A DNA stretch of 64,000 nucleotides from Marchantia polymorpha subsp. ruderalis (taxonomy: Eukaryota; Streptophyta; Marchantiopsida; Marchantiales; Marchantiaceae). The notes under the pieces are model-generated. The model searched no databases. It saw only the letters and a program-made list of their open reading frames with translations, and was not told where the DNA came from. The translations under genes and the position numbers were made by a program. The stretch is taken from positions 6,274,501 through 6,338,500 of the forward strand of contig AP031351.1 in NCBI GenBank assembly GCA_037833965.1, given 5' to 3'. Shown piece by piece: positions 1-11,592 of this stretch. Numbering within the stretch: position 1 is the first letter of the stretch; each line of letters starts with the position of its first letter.

Positions 1-194
1 CTTCAAACACCGCTGTACAGCACATGTTTGTTGTTACTGTCCATGCCCGATAACTTACAGAATTTAACTTTCGAGCGGTGCATTTTGTACGAGACTGAAC
101 TTAGAATACAAATATATACATCAAGATTTTCTATTTGACATAATATAGATAGCACTGCCAAATTGTGGGAAATAGGAAGGACGTATTTCTTTAC

Positions 195-3100
195 CATGTG
201 CGCCCGGTTAGTCAAAGGGATTCCCTTTTTCAAACCGACCATTGTCCTCAAAAGTTGCCTCGCTAAACCAACCTGTCACAATTAGGAAAAAATTGGCGAC
301 ATCAGAAAGTCTAGAGTTTTCCAACATCCACACCAGGACCTTGTGGATATGGATTCAGGGTGACTTACGGTAACGCTTGAGCTGCCCAATCACAAGGAGA
401 AGAAGCAAAGGTCTAAAACGACGACTCCTGACAAACATCTATTATTATCGGACCTTGCATAACATTCATAAGTATCAGTTACATGGTTGGTTTTCTTCAT
501 CCGTAGTAATTGCTGCGATAACAAGAGTGTCACTGAAAGTTTTGCTTCAGTGTATTTAAGGACTTCCCCCCTTCCACTGAACATTCCAAATACGTCAACA
601 ACTTGAACTTCAAATGTGTCAAGCTTGACTGAATTGAGGTATTGCTATACCTGCCCGAGATTAACAGCGGCCTCTATCAGAAGTTCATCGGCCTGAGCAC
701 GGTCCTCTGCAGTAACATTGCCAGCGGACAGAGGCACCATCTGCTGCTTTAAATTTCTGACCATTTCGATGTCTCCGTTCTCCGCATAAGCTCTCATGAG
801 AGCGAGGAAAGCATGAGACTTGGGCTTCATATGCGGGTCACTCTTCGCTAACTCTTTCATCTCCTCAAGAAAACGTAATCCCTCTGAACATACATGAGAA
901 TCAGACCCTGGCGACTTGTAAGGAAACACGGTAAACAGGCGACGGTTTCGGAAGGGAGTTTACAAATCATTCGATCACATGAACTTTGCAACTTTCATCG
1001 TGTCTACACCAAAAATGACGAAAGGGAACAATCAGAGAGCTCAAGAAAGCCAAAAAAGAAAAAGGAAGTTGTACATGATATCGAAAGACAAGATAGGCAA
1101 GACCTGTTCCTCGGATTCCAACATACCTTCAGGAGCTTGAGCTGCGATGCAGGCGTCAATTATAGCCGTGTAAGCGATCCGATCCAATACAACAGTGGGA
1201 GACCTCTTCATTTCCGCCACAAGCTTTAGCACACTATCAATATTACCATGAGCTGCTCCCTGCTCGAATCGCATCGTTGTCCAGTTATCAGTAATCCGCT
1301 GGATCTAGTCAAGATATGTGAAGACAAGTCACAGTATGAAGAATTGCAGAAATACCTTTAAAAGAGTAGTGTACGTTACAACGTCCGGGAGCAGCCTAGA
1401 TGTGTTTAGTCTCCTGGCCTCAAGCTGCAAACAAAAATTAATGAGTATATCGGTACTTTATATACACGAGGCAAATGAAGAGCTCTGCCCACACTTACAA
1501 TACCACGACAAGAGAAACTGTCGTCGTTTCTTTCGTACATGAGATGAAATAAAAGACTTCAAATTATGCCGGCAGTTCGTTTTCACATACTTTCATCTCC
1601 TTCAGCAGCTCAAAGGCTTGGTCCATATCACCTCCTTTCAAACAGGCAAAAATTAATGAGTTGTATGTCAATCTCTGAGGCTGCAACCCTTGATTGATCA
1701 TCTCCTCCTTGAGCTTTAACGCTTCTAGAGGTTTATCCGACCTGGCACAACCCTGCATAATATCAACTGTCCTTTAGACGAGGCCCCTCATTACGGCAGG
1801 GCGTAAAATGCACGCATGTGTATGACTCATGACGACGATATATCAGTACTCACACCATAATACATTCTTCGTACGCTTCAGCGTCATAAAAGACGGGTGA
1901 AATGGTCTCGAATAAATGCTAAATTGAAACCATTATGTAAGATAATGCCGAAAATTCCTTAGAAACACAACAGCTTATGTTACAAATAACAAAGACGTCG
2001 CTCGAAACGCCATTTGTGCTTCATGAACGATTGGCATCAGGAAAGGACATGAGATAAAAAAGAAAAACTAACCTTTATCAACAAATTGTAAGTTAGTGTA
2101 GAAGGGCCCGTCTTTGAAACCGAGGAGCGATATCGTAGCAGTACACCTTTCGCCCGAAGAGAGTCGCCTAAGTAGCAACACCACAACCAAGCTTAGTTAT
2201 CGGCTTAAACACACAGCTCGTTAAATCTAATTATAGGTGAGAAAAATGCTATCGATACATAGCATAAGTTTTCTGTTCCATCCGACACCTTTTAGCCTAG
2301 TGTATTGAAAACCAGATCTGAATATGCACCAATAAGGTTCGATGCAAATAGTAAACTATACAGGTGGATTTAGGAAGTACGTCCACCAAATTCTGAATCC
2401 TTCTTCATCAGACGAACTTCAAACCAGTAGAGAACACTGAACAAGGTTACCCACAAGTTTGAAGAAAGGGAACAAGGCTTTGGAGCGCGAAGTATGTACC
2501 TGCTTCAACGCAGGCATTGACGAGGGTATTCAAATGCACATCAGTTAGCTTAGGACTGCCGGGGGCTTGGCCCCCTACAATTGTTTCAACTAGCTCAAAT
2601 GCATCATCCAGCCTGCGTGCCTCACCAAGTCCCTGTTCCATGATGATCAGACGAATGATCAGACGTCTGACTTCCTGATCTATCATCGACGACAGCTCTA
2701 GTAATAGAAGCATCAAATCACAGCAATGATGAAATCAGGAGACTCACCCTCAGGAGCGTGCCATATGTCACATTATCAACCCCACAACCATTATCTTCTA
2801 TCATCTCCTGGTAGACTTGAATTGCCCTATCAATATCATGACAGCGGACACAAGCAGCAACTACTGTATTCATTATGATTATATTGGGTGTCCAGCCCTC
2901 TTTCTCTTTCTTCGCCTCTTCGATCAGTTTAAACACCTGAAATTGCATCGCATGATTTCCAGCAGTGAGCGGCAGTAACTCAAAGCACTTGCATAATTAA
3001 CAGTAGTGCCTGCTTAAAAAGAGGATCAGATCCATTTACAGACATAAAGATGTCTTTAAAAATGGTGTCCACTCGTCACAAATGCGTGTGTAGCAGAAAC

Positions 3101-4240
3101 CGCTCTGGTTATCCCCTAGCTTGACGAAGCATGAAAATACTGATCATGAAACTGCTCATAAATGCAATCACCTGATCAAGTTGCTGTTTCTTACTAAGCT
3201 CAACGATCTCTTTGGTCATCGCCCTGTCATCCAGCTCAGACTTTTTCTTTTTCCTCCAAAAGGGCCAAACTTTTTGTACTTCACATTCATCTTGAGACAA
3301 CACTTGCTCGCGCTGCAGCCATGCTAGCTTCTTCCTATTTCGTACCTGGAGATCAAATAGCAACAGATCAGAAAGACCTGAAGTTTCCGCACCACTTGAG
3401 CTGCCATACTTCCCCCAGTATGAATCAACATCCATATCGGGCTCATATCGATGTACTGCAGAAGCCAGTAATATCTTATGCAGGAGACTAATGAGAGCCT
3501 TAGATTGTCTACAAAAGTTCAGGTGAATTTTTTTAAGCAAAGAAAGTATTAAGGATCCCGAATCTGAAAGGAAAGGCAAGAATCCTTGACGGGCTATTGT
3601 TCAGCTAGTAACAGCTACCGAAGTGTTGTACGTGTGCAAGACAAAAGACTTCAACGGTGTACAGCAAGGTACGTACATCTGAAACCAGGACAACGTTAAA
3701 GCTAAATTCTAAGAGACCATGTACTTCTCCTCCTAACACGAGAAGGAGCCGACCACCAGGACGAAAGTGGCGGCTGGATGGACAAAGCTGGTTGCATGCC
3801 TAATGTGTAATGGACTATGAATTCTGCACCCATCGCCATATCAGATTTATGAAAAGCAGTGCTCAAAGATTAAACATTCTTGCGTGCTAGCATAGTTGAT
3901 GCAACGATGAGGGAAATGCTTGGACAGGGGAGACGGACAAAGGAGAAGGAAAAACCTGTGCTAGAAGTTCTCTCTTTTCTCTCTGATATTCCTTCTCCTT
4001 CTCCCTTTCTAGAGCGTCTCTCAGAGCTTTTTTCGTTTTCGCTCCCGCGCGTACGAAAAGATGAATTCCGCTGCTATGCGCCAATTTCCCAAGGGGTGCG
4101 TCAACACTCACGTGCACTTTATCCAGCCATAACCTCGTACAATGATCCTCCTCCGCGGAACCGATCCTAGCAGTATAGAGCGGACTCCGAGGCAAAACCG
4201 ACGCACAGAACTCCATCGGATGAATTCCCAGACCATTCAT
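195..4240 (-). CDS. PPR protein of the At5g10690 (PPR-CBS) type, 3' end beyond window
   Basis: Predicted organellar RNA-binding pentatricopeptide protein. Exons read on the minus strand, 5' to 3': 3956-4240, one ending at 3172 (5' edge unclear, about 3470), 2748-2936, 2500-2632, 2073-2167, 1591-1752, 1127-1304, 651-883 and 195-272. Donors and acceptors are GT-AG and phases agree from 3172 leftwards; the join of the first two exons is uncertain. PPR-type helical pairs are visible: NTVVAACVRCHDIDRAIQVY, LTYNLLIKGCARSDKPLEAL and LTYNSLIFACLKGGDMDQAF. Exon order and phrases such as MVRN and DELLIEAAVNLGQ match my recollection of Arabidopsis At5g10690, which carries a C-terminal CBS domain. No CBS segment is seen here, so it should lie left of position 195. 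The first exon is arginine-, alanine- and serine-rich and may be a transit peptide. Family call is solid; orthology is from memory. Confidence 0.8.
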
Positions 4241-4890
4241 TCAGTGAATCAACCGCAGCTAGCGGCTGCGACTCTGCGAGTCCGCCTCTTCCTCTTACGT
4301 GCAAGACCTCGAAATCGAGTGAAGGCAAAGGCAATCACTTCCACCGGACTCCGTGGAACCCAGGAATACAACTCCCCCACCAGCCATGGAAGCCAAAATC
4401 GAGCCTACCATGAAGCACATATCTCCGACCGCGACCAGCTCTCGAGCCCGGCTAAATCACACGAGGCGCTGGGTCAATCTGTGGGTCCAATCTGAGCATC
4501 CCTCCCAGAGAAAGAGGCGACAGCGACCTCCTGCTCTCATGAAAAAGGTGGCCATTCGCCTCTCCACAATCCCGACCGATTCGACCGATTCGACCTCCGT
4601 GGCCATAACGCAAGCTTCATGATCTTCGTTCCGCTCGAACTGTGACTGGCCGCGCCTGCGGGCCCCAGCGACAGCATCTCCATCTCGTCCGCGAGTTGAA
4701 CCTCCGTCCGTCCATTGTCCTCTTGACGAACGGAATCGTTCCTCGGCCTCTTTGTACAGTAAGCTTTGCCTTAAACCCTCCGTCTCACTGTTCGTATGAC
4801 CTGGCAGCAGAAGTGGCGGACGTGGCATTCTTAAAAGCACTTCGAGTACACTTCTCTTACACAATCTCTTCTCGAAGGGCATTTCGATGT
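4241..4890. promoter_or_regulatory. Upstream region of the PPR gene
   Basis: A GC-balanced stretch between the PPR start codon at 4240 and the AT-rich block. Overlapping open frames on both strands look like chance frames: low complexity, no family resemblance, no splice-linked continuation. It probably holds the 5' UTR and promoter. No clear TATA box was identified. Confidence 0.35.
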
Positions 4891-4921
4891 TGATGTACGT
4901 TATAGTCTATAACGTACATCA
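4891..4921. repeat. Perfect palindrome, 15-bp arms, 1-nt centre
   Basis: The arm TGATGTACGTTATAG is followed by one T and then its exact reverse complement. It sits at the junction of promoter-like DNA and the AT-rich block and is separated from a second hairpin by only 4 bases. Confidence 0.9.
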
Positions 4922-4925
4922 AAAT

Positions 4926-4970
4926 GAAAGAGTAGAAAGGTCTATAACTTATAGACCTCTCTACTCTTTC
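4926..4970. repeat. Near-perfect palindrome, 22-bp arms, 1-nt centre
   Basis: The left arm starts GAAAGAGTAGAAAGG and the right arm is its reverse complement with a single mismatch; the centre is one C. It is adjacent to the palindrome at 4891-4921, giving two back-to-back potential cruciforms. Confidence 0.9.
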
Positions 4971-5418
4971 CCTTCCACGCACTTTACTCTATTTAGTTTC
5001 AATACAACAGATGTATCATGACAAGTTATCTCTTGTCCTGTTACCATGGCTGAAAAATACTTTCATTTTCATATCATGATACTCCAAATTAATCGATTCT
5101 TGTGAGCAAAATATGTATTAAATTACATATCATTATCGTTGATACACCAAAATGTAATACACATCAAGGCTTACATTTTGACTAAAAGGTTTGTCTAGAG
5201 TAATCTCAATTGAAAGGCACATATTGTAATTCTACATTACTCAACCTTATTTTTTCTTTTTAGGTTGACTACATAAACCAATGAAAATTATAATGCATTA
5301 TATCAATGCAAAATAGAATTACTTTGTAGCCATTAAGAAGAATGATAACTTTGCAATTTCATTAGATGATTCATAGATTACATCTATTTGATTTTTTAGT
5401 CAATTGAATACATATAGC

Positions 5419-5455
<37 letters not shown>

Positions 5456-6380
5456 TCACTCTATATGAACTAAATCAACATTGCATTGAACAAATTATGC
5501 TATACATAATTTTAATATTAGTATTATGTGTGATAAATATAAAATCTAAATTAGACTTCACATCAGTTTTTGACATAGAGATTTAAAATATGTGCTGTAA
5601 ATGATATAGAAGTGACACATTCAATTTTGAACACACATCAAATGTGAATAGTTCAAAATTCCATTAAAATCATTTTCTATTATAGCTATTTACACAAACT
5701 AGTTAACCATTCACAATTGATGAATAATTCAATATAGTTGATGCATTGATCAAAATCAATCTGAGCAATAAAAATTTCAGAAATTCTGCATAAAATTCAA
5801 ATTATTGCATAAAAGTAAAATTAGTATAAATTTATCTACATAAGTCTTGATAATCACTGATTAATAATACAAAATTTCACTTTTAAACTATTGAAACTTT
5901 TTAGATAGTACATCTTACATCATTTTGTAAATATTGAGAAATTTTTTTTATCTATGAATTCAACATCCAAATTTTTCATATGATGCTTATTTATAACACA
6001 ACTCTTACCAAATTGCAAGTCATTTTATCTATACCAAGCATAAAGCTCTCATCATCAAAAAAAGTCAAATATTTATTGATTATATGATTCATATTAAATT
6101 TTCATACATTAAAAAGATCTCCAATTTAAATTTTAAAACAATTTACTTAAATAGATTTTGACCTTCAGCATTGAATGGAGGTCTAAGAAAGGCGTGTTAG
6201 ATGTTAGATCACATGATCAAATTATCCTTCGAGTACACAAGCACAATAATTCATACATGTTAGAGTATAATATCATCTATTGAAAAATTCACTTGATCAG
6301 ATCTTGAGTTGAGATGTTTCATGTATGGCATTCTAGTTTAGTACACATGAGTGACAAATACATGTAACTCCTTGACGAGA
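4971..6380. other. AT-rich intergenic block
   Basis: Strongly AT-rich with no supportable gene. It holds a (TA)n run and a weak inverted repeat near 5620-5660 (10-bp arms around an 18-nt spacer). Probably old transposon-derived sequence upstream of the copia remnant. Confidence 0.6.
5423..5454. repeat. (TA)n microsatellite
   Basis: About 16 uninterrupted TA dinucleotides are visible. Confidence 0.95.
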
Positions 6381-6489
6381 AAAAGTTTTTACCTAGTTTG
6401 AGTAAAGTTGATTTGGCATTTTGCAAACATTGTATCATGGACAAGTAGCACGGGCAAGCCTTTGATGTTAGGACTCATAGTTTTGAGTT

Positions 6490-6840
6490 ATTTGAACATA
6501 TACATAGTGATGTGTGAGTATACTCTTCTATTGCATCACTCTCTAGGAAGTTGTACTATGTATCAATTACTGATGATTACTCAAGCTATGGGTGGATTTA
6601 TTTTCTTACAAACAAGTCTAAGGTGATTCCAACTTTCTAAAGTTGTCGAGCTCAAGTTGAGACTCAGATTGAACTTATGATGAAATACTTGCGTATGAGT
6701 AATGGCGAGAAGTATATTTCTAAGAATTTTCAAATAACTGCAAAGAGAAAGGTATTACTCCCCATCTCACTACAATTTATAATCCGCAACAAAACGTTAT
6801 TTCTGATAGACTCAATCAAACAATGTTGAAGAAAGTATGG
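6490..6840 (+). pseudogene. copia integrase core remnant
   Basis: Translation in shifting frames gives a copia-like integrase core. It includes a YYV-x-I-x-DDYS-like segment, then WIYFLTNKSKV, and after a stop a YNPQQN-like motif. These resemble the rve domain phrases YYVLFIDDYSR and TPQQNG. At least one in-frame stop near 6636 and a frame change near 6735 disrupt it. Confidence 0.75.
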
Positions 6841-7569
6841 ATTATGTAGAGTCAATCAGGTTTATCATGTGAAATTTGGGATTGAAGTTATCAACACCGT
6901 AATTTGTTTTATAAATCTTTTTATTTTTAATGTGATCAATTTCTTAACATCATTTGGATTGAATCACAAACGGATGGCTGATAATAGTAGTTTGAGAAGT
7001 TTTGATTGTACTCACTTATACTCTCATACCCAAGCAAAACAGAACTTAATTAGATTCTACATACAAGAAATGACGTTTTCTTGAATATGCTAGTGGTGTG
7101 AAGTATTACAATCTATGGAATTGATTAACCTATAAGTTTATTGTTATTAGGTTTTTTACTTTTGATGAGCCTAGATCATTGGAAGAGTGGAAGAGTTCTT
7201 AGACTTTCCATACTGAAAAGGAAAAATTTCCACTCATGTATGTTGTTGAAGTAGAGTTTCTACTCACGGATGTTATTAAGGCGGAATTTTATCATTATGT
7301 GATTAATGATCTGACTCAAAGAGTAACATTAGTACAGGTGGAAGAAGTTCACGAGAAATAAGAACCAGAGGAGCATGTTATCGTTGGTGATGCTCACATA
7401 TTTGCACCTGACGATAGAGATGAATCAGAATCTTCTATTATGAGATCATCAAATTGGACTAATAGAGCTCTGTAAGTATGGTGTATGAGCTAATTCATAC
7501 ATTTTTGAAGATCGTGACTTTGGTATAGAGGATGGTGATGGCACTACGTTGATCTTGGAAGAAGTGAAA

Positions 7570-8560
7570 CCTTTTTTGATTATGGAACCTCAAGCTTCGA
7601 TCAATAAGCTTAAGCGAAATGCTGTTATAGAACGTGAGATGTAGTCGCTAATTGATAACAAGACTTGAAAGTTAGTTGAGGTTTCTAAGGATCAGGCGTT
7701 GATTAATTGCAAGTGGATGTACAAATTGAAGGATAATTCAATAGGTGACGAGGCAAAAATCTTTAGAGCCAAGTTGATAGTTTGAGGGTTCACACAAGAG
7801 AAATATGTGGACTACAACAAAATTTTTGCACCTGTAGCAAAGTATGCTACAATTCGTTTGGTATGTGCATTGATTGCAATATTTAGTCTTGTTATGGATG
7901 TGGTTATAGCTTTTTTCTATGAATATTTACAGTAATAAATTTCAACCAGTTGGCTTTAAGGTGAAAGATCAGGTTAGGTTGGTTTGTAGATTGCTGAAAT
8001 CAATATATGGATTAAAATAAGCTCCTAGGTAGTGGAACACACGTTTTGATGAGTTCACGAATGCACAAGGTTTTTCATAAAGTGTGTATGATACTTACGT
8101 TTACATGAAGAAGATAGATGATGAGATTTTCAATCTTATTATTTTAGTACTCTACGTAGATAACAACTTCATCTTGGCACAAAATCAATCTGACATTGAG
8201 AAATGCAAGAACTTGTTGAAATCTGCATTGAAGATTAAGATTTGAAGGGATCAAAGTTTATGTAGCTTGTTCATATGATTTAGATAAAGAAAAGTTTATG
8301 GTTGAGTCAAAACAAGTATATTTACATATAGTTGACAATTTCAACATGACAGATTTTAAAGTAGTTTGGATTGTTTTGGTAGCATATTTCAGACTTTCCG
8401 CATCTCAATGTACTACCGATGCCATTGAAAAAGAAAAAATATCATGTGTTTTTCATAAACAAGTTGTGGGCAACCTCATGTATTTGATGGTGTGCATGAG
8501 GCCTGATATTGCTCTAGCGATGGGCAAGGTGAGAGGTACATGTCAAATCTAAGGAACTCT
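7570..8560 (+). pseudogene. copia reverse transcriptase (RVT_2) remnant
   Basis: Fragments such as NCKWMYKLK, GFTQEKYVDYNKIFAPVAK and LMYLMVCMRPDIALAMG match conserved phrases of the copia reverse transcriptase domain. Multiple stops (for example near 7782 and 7935) and frame shifts make it non-coding. Confidence 0.85.
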
Positions 8561-8639
8561 CATTGGGAAGCAATGAAATGGATTCTTTAGTATTTGAAGA
8601 GTATTAAGAATTATGATTTATTGTTTGATGGTTCATTAG

Positions 8640-8990
8640 ATAATGACATATCCTTGTTAGGCTACGTTGATGCTAACTAAGTACAGTATCTGAATCAAAG
8701 TAAATTTACAACTATGTATGTGTTTACATTTGATGCTGAAAGTATCAGTTGAAGATTTACCTTGTAAAAGTGTGTAGCTCAGTCTACAACGGAAGCTAAG
8801 TATGTGGTGGCAGTTGAAATGGCAAAGAAAACTATCTGGTTAAACACACTTATCATAGAGATGGAATTGAAACAAGGCATGATCAATCTTCATTGTGATA
8901 GCCAAGGTGTTTTACATCTAGCTGCAAATCAAGTGATAGATAGTGTAGTGAAGCACATTGACATAAGGTATCACTTTATTAGATAAACAA
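8640..8990 (+). pseudogene. copia RNase H remnant
   Basis: The open stretch includes VAQSTTEAKYVVAVEMAKKT and LHCDSQGVLHLA, then KHIDIRYHFIR. These are hallmark copia RNase H phrases (SS-TEAEYMA, CDNQSA, KHIDVRYHFIR). Stops upstream of 8780 and the lack of a continuous pol frame show it is dead. Confidence 0.9.
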
Positions 8991-9294
8991 TGCAGTCAAA
9001 TAGAGAGTAAAGTCAATCTAGTTGATGCGTTGACCAAAGTTATTTTTTTGAGTAATTTCAAACAACATTGTGTTTCTATGCAGATTATGCATGGAAAACA
9101 ATATAGAGTTTGCTAGCAATCTTTTAAGTTACCTCTTTATAGTATTACTATATACTGGTATGACTACATCTTAGTTCTAGTTAACTCTAGTTATAAATAG
9201 ATATCTTGTGTTAGGTTTCTTTTAAGAACTTCCCTGGAATAATTATGTAAGTTATAGAGGTTATTGTTCCCTCAACACGAGTTAAGGGAAAGAT

Positions 9295-9510
9295 TGTTGG
9301 GATTAACTCATTATATGGGTTAACCAGCTATTCTTAGTCTTCTCTAGTCTATTGGCCCAAGGGTACTTTGACTTCTCGAGGACGTAGCCCTTGGGTGAAT
9401 CATGTACTTGTAGCGCCTCCGTTTCTTCTTTTGGAATTCATGTGTTTACCGAGTGACTTGAGTTCCGCAAGTTTTTGTAACTTATTGATAGAATTATGTC
9501 TTGTGATGCA
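9295..9510 (+). repeat. Candidate 3' LTR of the copia remnant
   Basis: A purine-rich AAGGGAAAGAT tract directly precedes TGTTGGG, as a polypurine tract precedes the TG start of an LTR. The right edge at a CA near 9510 is a guess. No second copy was seen, so the LTR cannot be confirmed by self-comparison. Confidence 0.4.
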
Positions 9511-11592
9511 ACATGTACTTGCATGAAAATAACCATGAAATCTCAACCACATAATTATGAGATATTATGAAAAGTAAAATATAGATGTTAAGTTTGACAA
9601 TGCATTAGACATGTAATCAATTCCATGAGTGTTGAAATCTTTAAAAAAAGAAAGCTTGAATCCGTATGCTGATAATTTGAAATAAATTACTTACAAATAA
9701 ATGTAAAGAATAGAGTATAATCAGTTACAACCCATTCACACATATAAACATACTACATCATTTTTCATATATATGAAATATATCCTTTGCTTCTCTAAAG
9801 GAGTGATGAACTCTTTAAAGATTGAAATTTTGATCCAGTTTTCTAAAGTAATATCATTGTATCATACCAAAACAGTAATTGCTAAAAGACAAGATACCAT
9901 CAAGTCCATCATCGATAAAACTGAACTGTTTGTACACCACACTTGTTTTTTGCGCTTGGAAAAGTGCAAAGGAATTATCTTCATAGTGTTTGAACCTCCT
10001 ACACTTGGGATATCTCGGATACGTTTTCAGTTCATATGCTCAAGATTTGCGTGACAAGTGCTAGAGTTGCGTAGTTGATCATGATTGTACTTACATAAAA
10101 TGACTTTTTGAATTTTTCTCCATTCAGTGATGGGAATACTGACGTGATTCATTGATGAGTTTCATATGTCCGGCTATATATACTAAGCATGATTTTAGGT
10201 ACATGTCCTGCCGTCAATCGATATTAACGTTTTAAACAATTCAATTAACATGTCAACGACTTGATGAACAACTTGATTGATAAATTCATGCTAACCAAAG
10301 TTAGACTGGATTGACCAGAATTTCTTAGCTCTATATTCGAAACGATTTACTATCTAACATAGTCCGAAATGGGGCATACTTACCCGTCTACATGGTAAAT
10401 TGCAGGTACAAGTGTTTCGGAGTTAGTAACAAAGTACTTGCTAGAGTCCATGGAATTAAACTTACGCTACTAGCAACTCTCCTTGACCAGATATGAACTC
10501 GAAGTGCATATGACCTGCACGAAGGAAGTTCCGTAACTGAAGGTGGTATCGAGCCGACTTTGTTATCCAGACGTAATGTGCTATTAAGGTGTGGTAATGT
10601 CCATCACGATGATTGTATTGCGTCACACTGCTACGTGGCTCGATGATAAGCAACTTAAAAAATTGAGACATGTGTCGAATAATGCATGCCAGATAGAAGG
10701 AAAAAGAAGAACATCCAAGGCGACAAGCCTACAGTAGTTACCTTACTCACCTACTCGGGTAGCAAGGAGCAGCGTCCTTCTATTCCACATTTAAGTTCAT
10801 GTCCATTTGGTTACACACGAGAGAGAAAGATCATAAGCACCTGCATCTTCATCTAGCCTCAACTGGATACTCTCCATTCTAATACAAATTGACAAATCGA
10901 GTGCTTCACTCGTTTGTACCAGTAATCGCTTTTTAGGACCAAGTGAAGACAAGGGTGAAGGTGTGCACAAAAGAGGTCCATCACATGGAAACAACTTCAA
11001 CCTAGAGAGGAGGCAGTAATTCCCATTCTCTTCGTTATTCACTCACGCAAGGCTTTCCAGTGTGCTGTTGACGGCGTACTTATGAGTTGACTACCTGTAC
11101 TCTGCCGTTGTAAAAGAAAACCAGCAACTGAAGTATCGTCAGTTTTGGGTCAATCATTTTAATGATGGGCGTACAGAACGTATCCGTTGCGAAAATACAA
11201 TCAGAGCAGGGTTCTGGACCCACCATGGCGTCGTAATGAGGGTAATGAGAACGGCTCATTCCTGATGGTAAAGATTTTCAACTATATCCAAGCGCTGCCC
11301 GTCACTCTTCTGCTTACTGCGACAACTAGACCCTACCAAAGTTTGATAACCGAGCCTGAAAAAAAAAGGAAATGACTAGGTGGTAATTTACAGTAGTAAC
11401 ACGCTGTAACAGCAACTAAGAGACTAAGCAACATCATCGAACCTCGAGTGAACCTCAACTAAGTGGACTATATCAACGTGGGCAGATGGCTTGACGAGGA
11501 TAAATTTTTCTAAATATAATCAGGGAAAATTATGTCCCATCACAATGCATTGGTCAAAAAAATTACTCCGGCGCCATAAAGAGAAGATAGAA
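9511..11592. other. Intergenic region, no gene seen
   Basis: AT-rich to about 10400 and then more balanced. The short open frames (longest 93 codons at 9773-10054) have no recognisable features. The right part probably holds the 3' UTR and downstream DNA of the polyprenyl synthase gene. Confidence 0.5.

Larger units (their letters stand above)
6380..9510 (+). mobile_element. Decayed Ty1/copia LTR retrotransposon, 5'-truncated
   Basis: Integrase, reverse transcriptase and RNase H fragments occur in the Ty1/copia order (integrase before reverse transcriptase) on the plus strand. They are followed by a purine-rich tract and a candidate 3' LTR beginning TGTTGGG at about 9295. All coding parts are interrupted by stops and frameshifts. 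No matching 5' LTR was found in the window, so the left part looks lost or too diverged to see. This is an old, non-autonomous copy. Confidence 0.8.

Noticed and set aside
2641..2675. Short palindrome-like repeats with ATGATCAGACG
   Set aside because: Arms of 10 bp or less next to an intron acceptor; too short to stand out from chance.
4457..4882. 141-codon minus-strand frame upstream of the PPR gene
   Set aside because: Overlaps opposite-strand frames, has no recognisable motif and no splice link to the PPR first exon.
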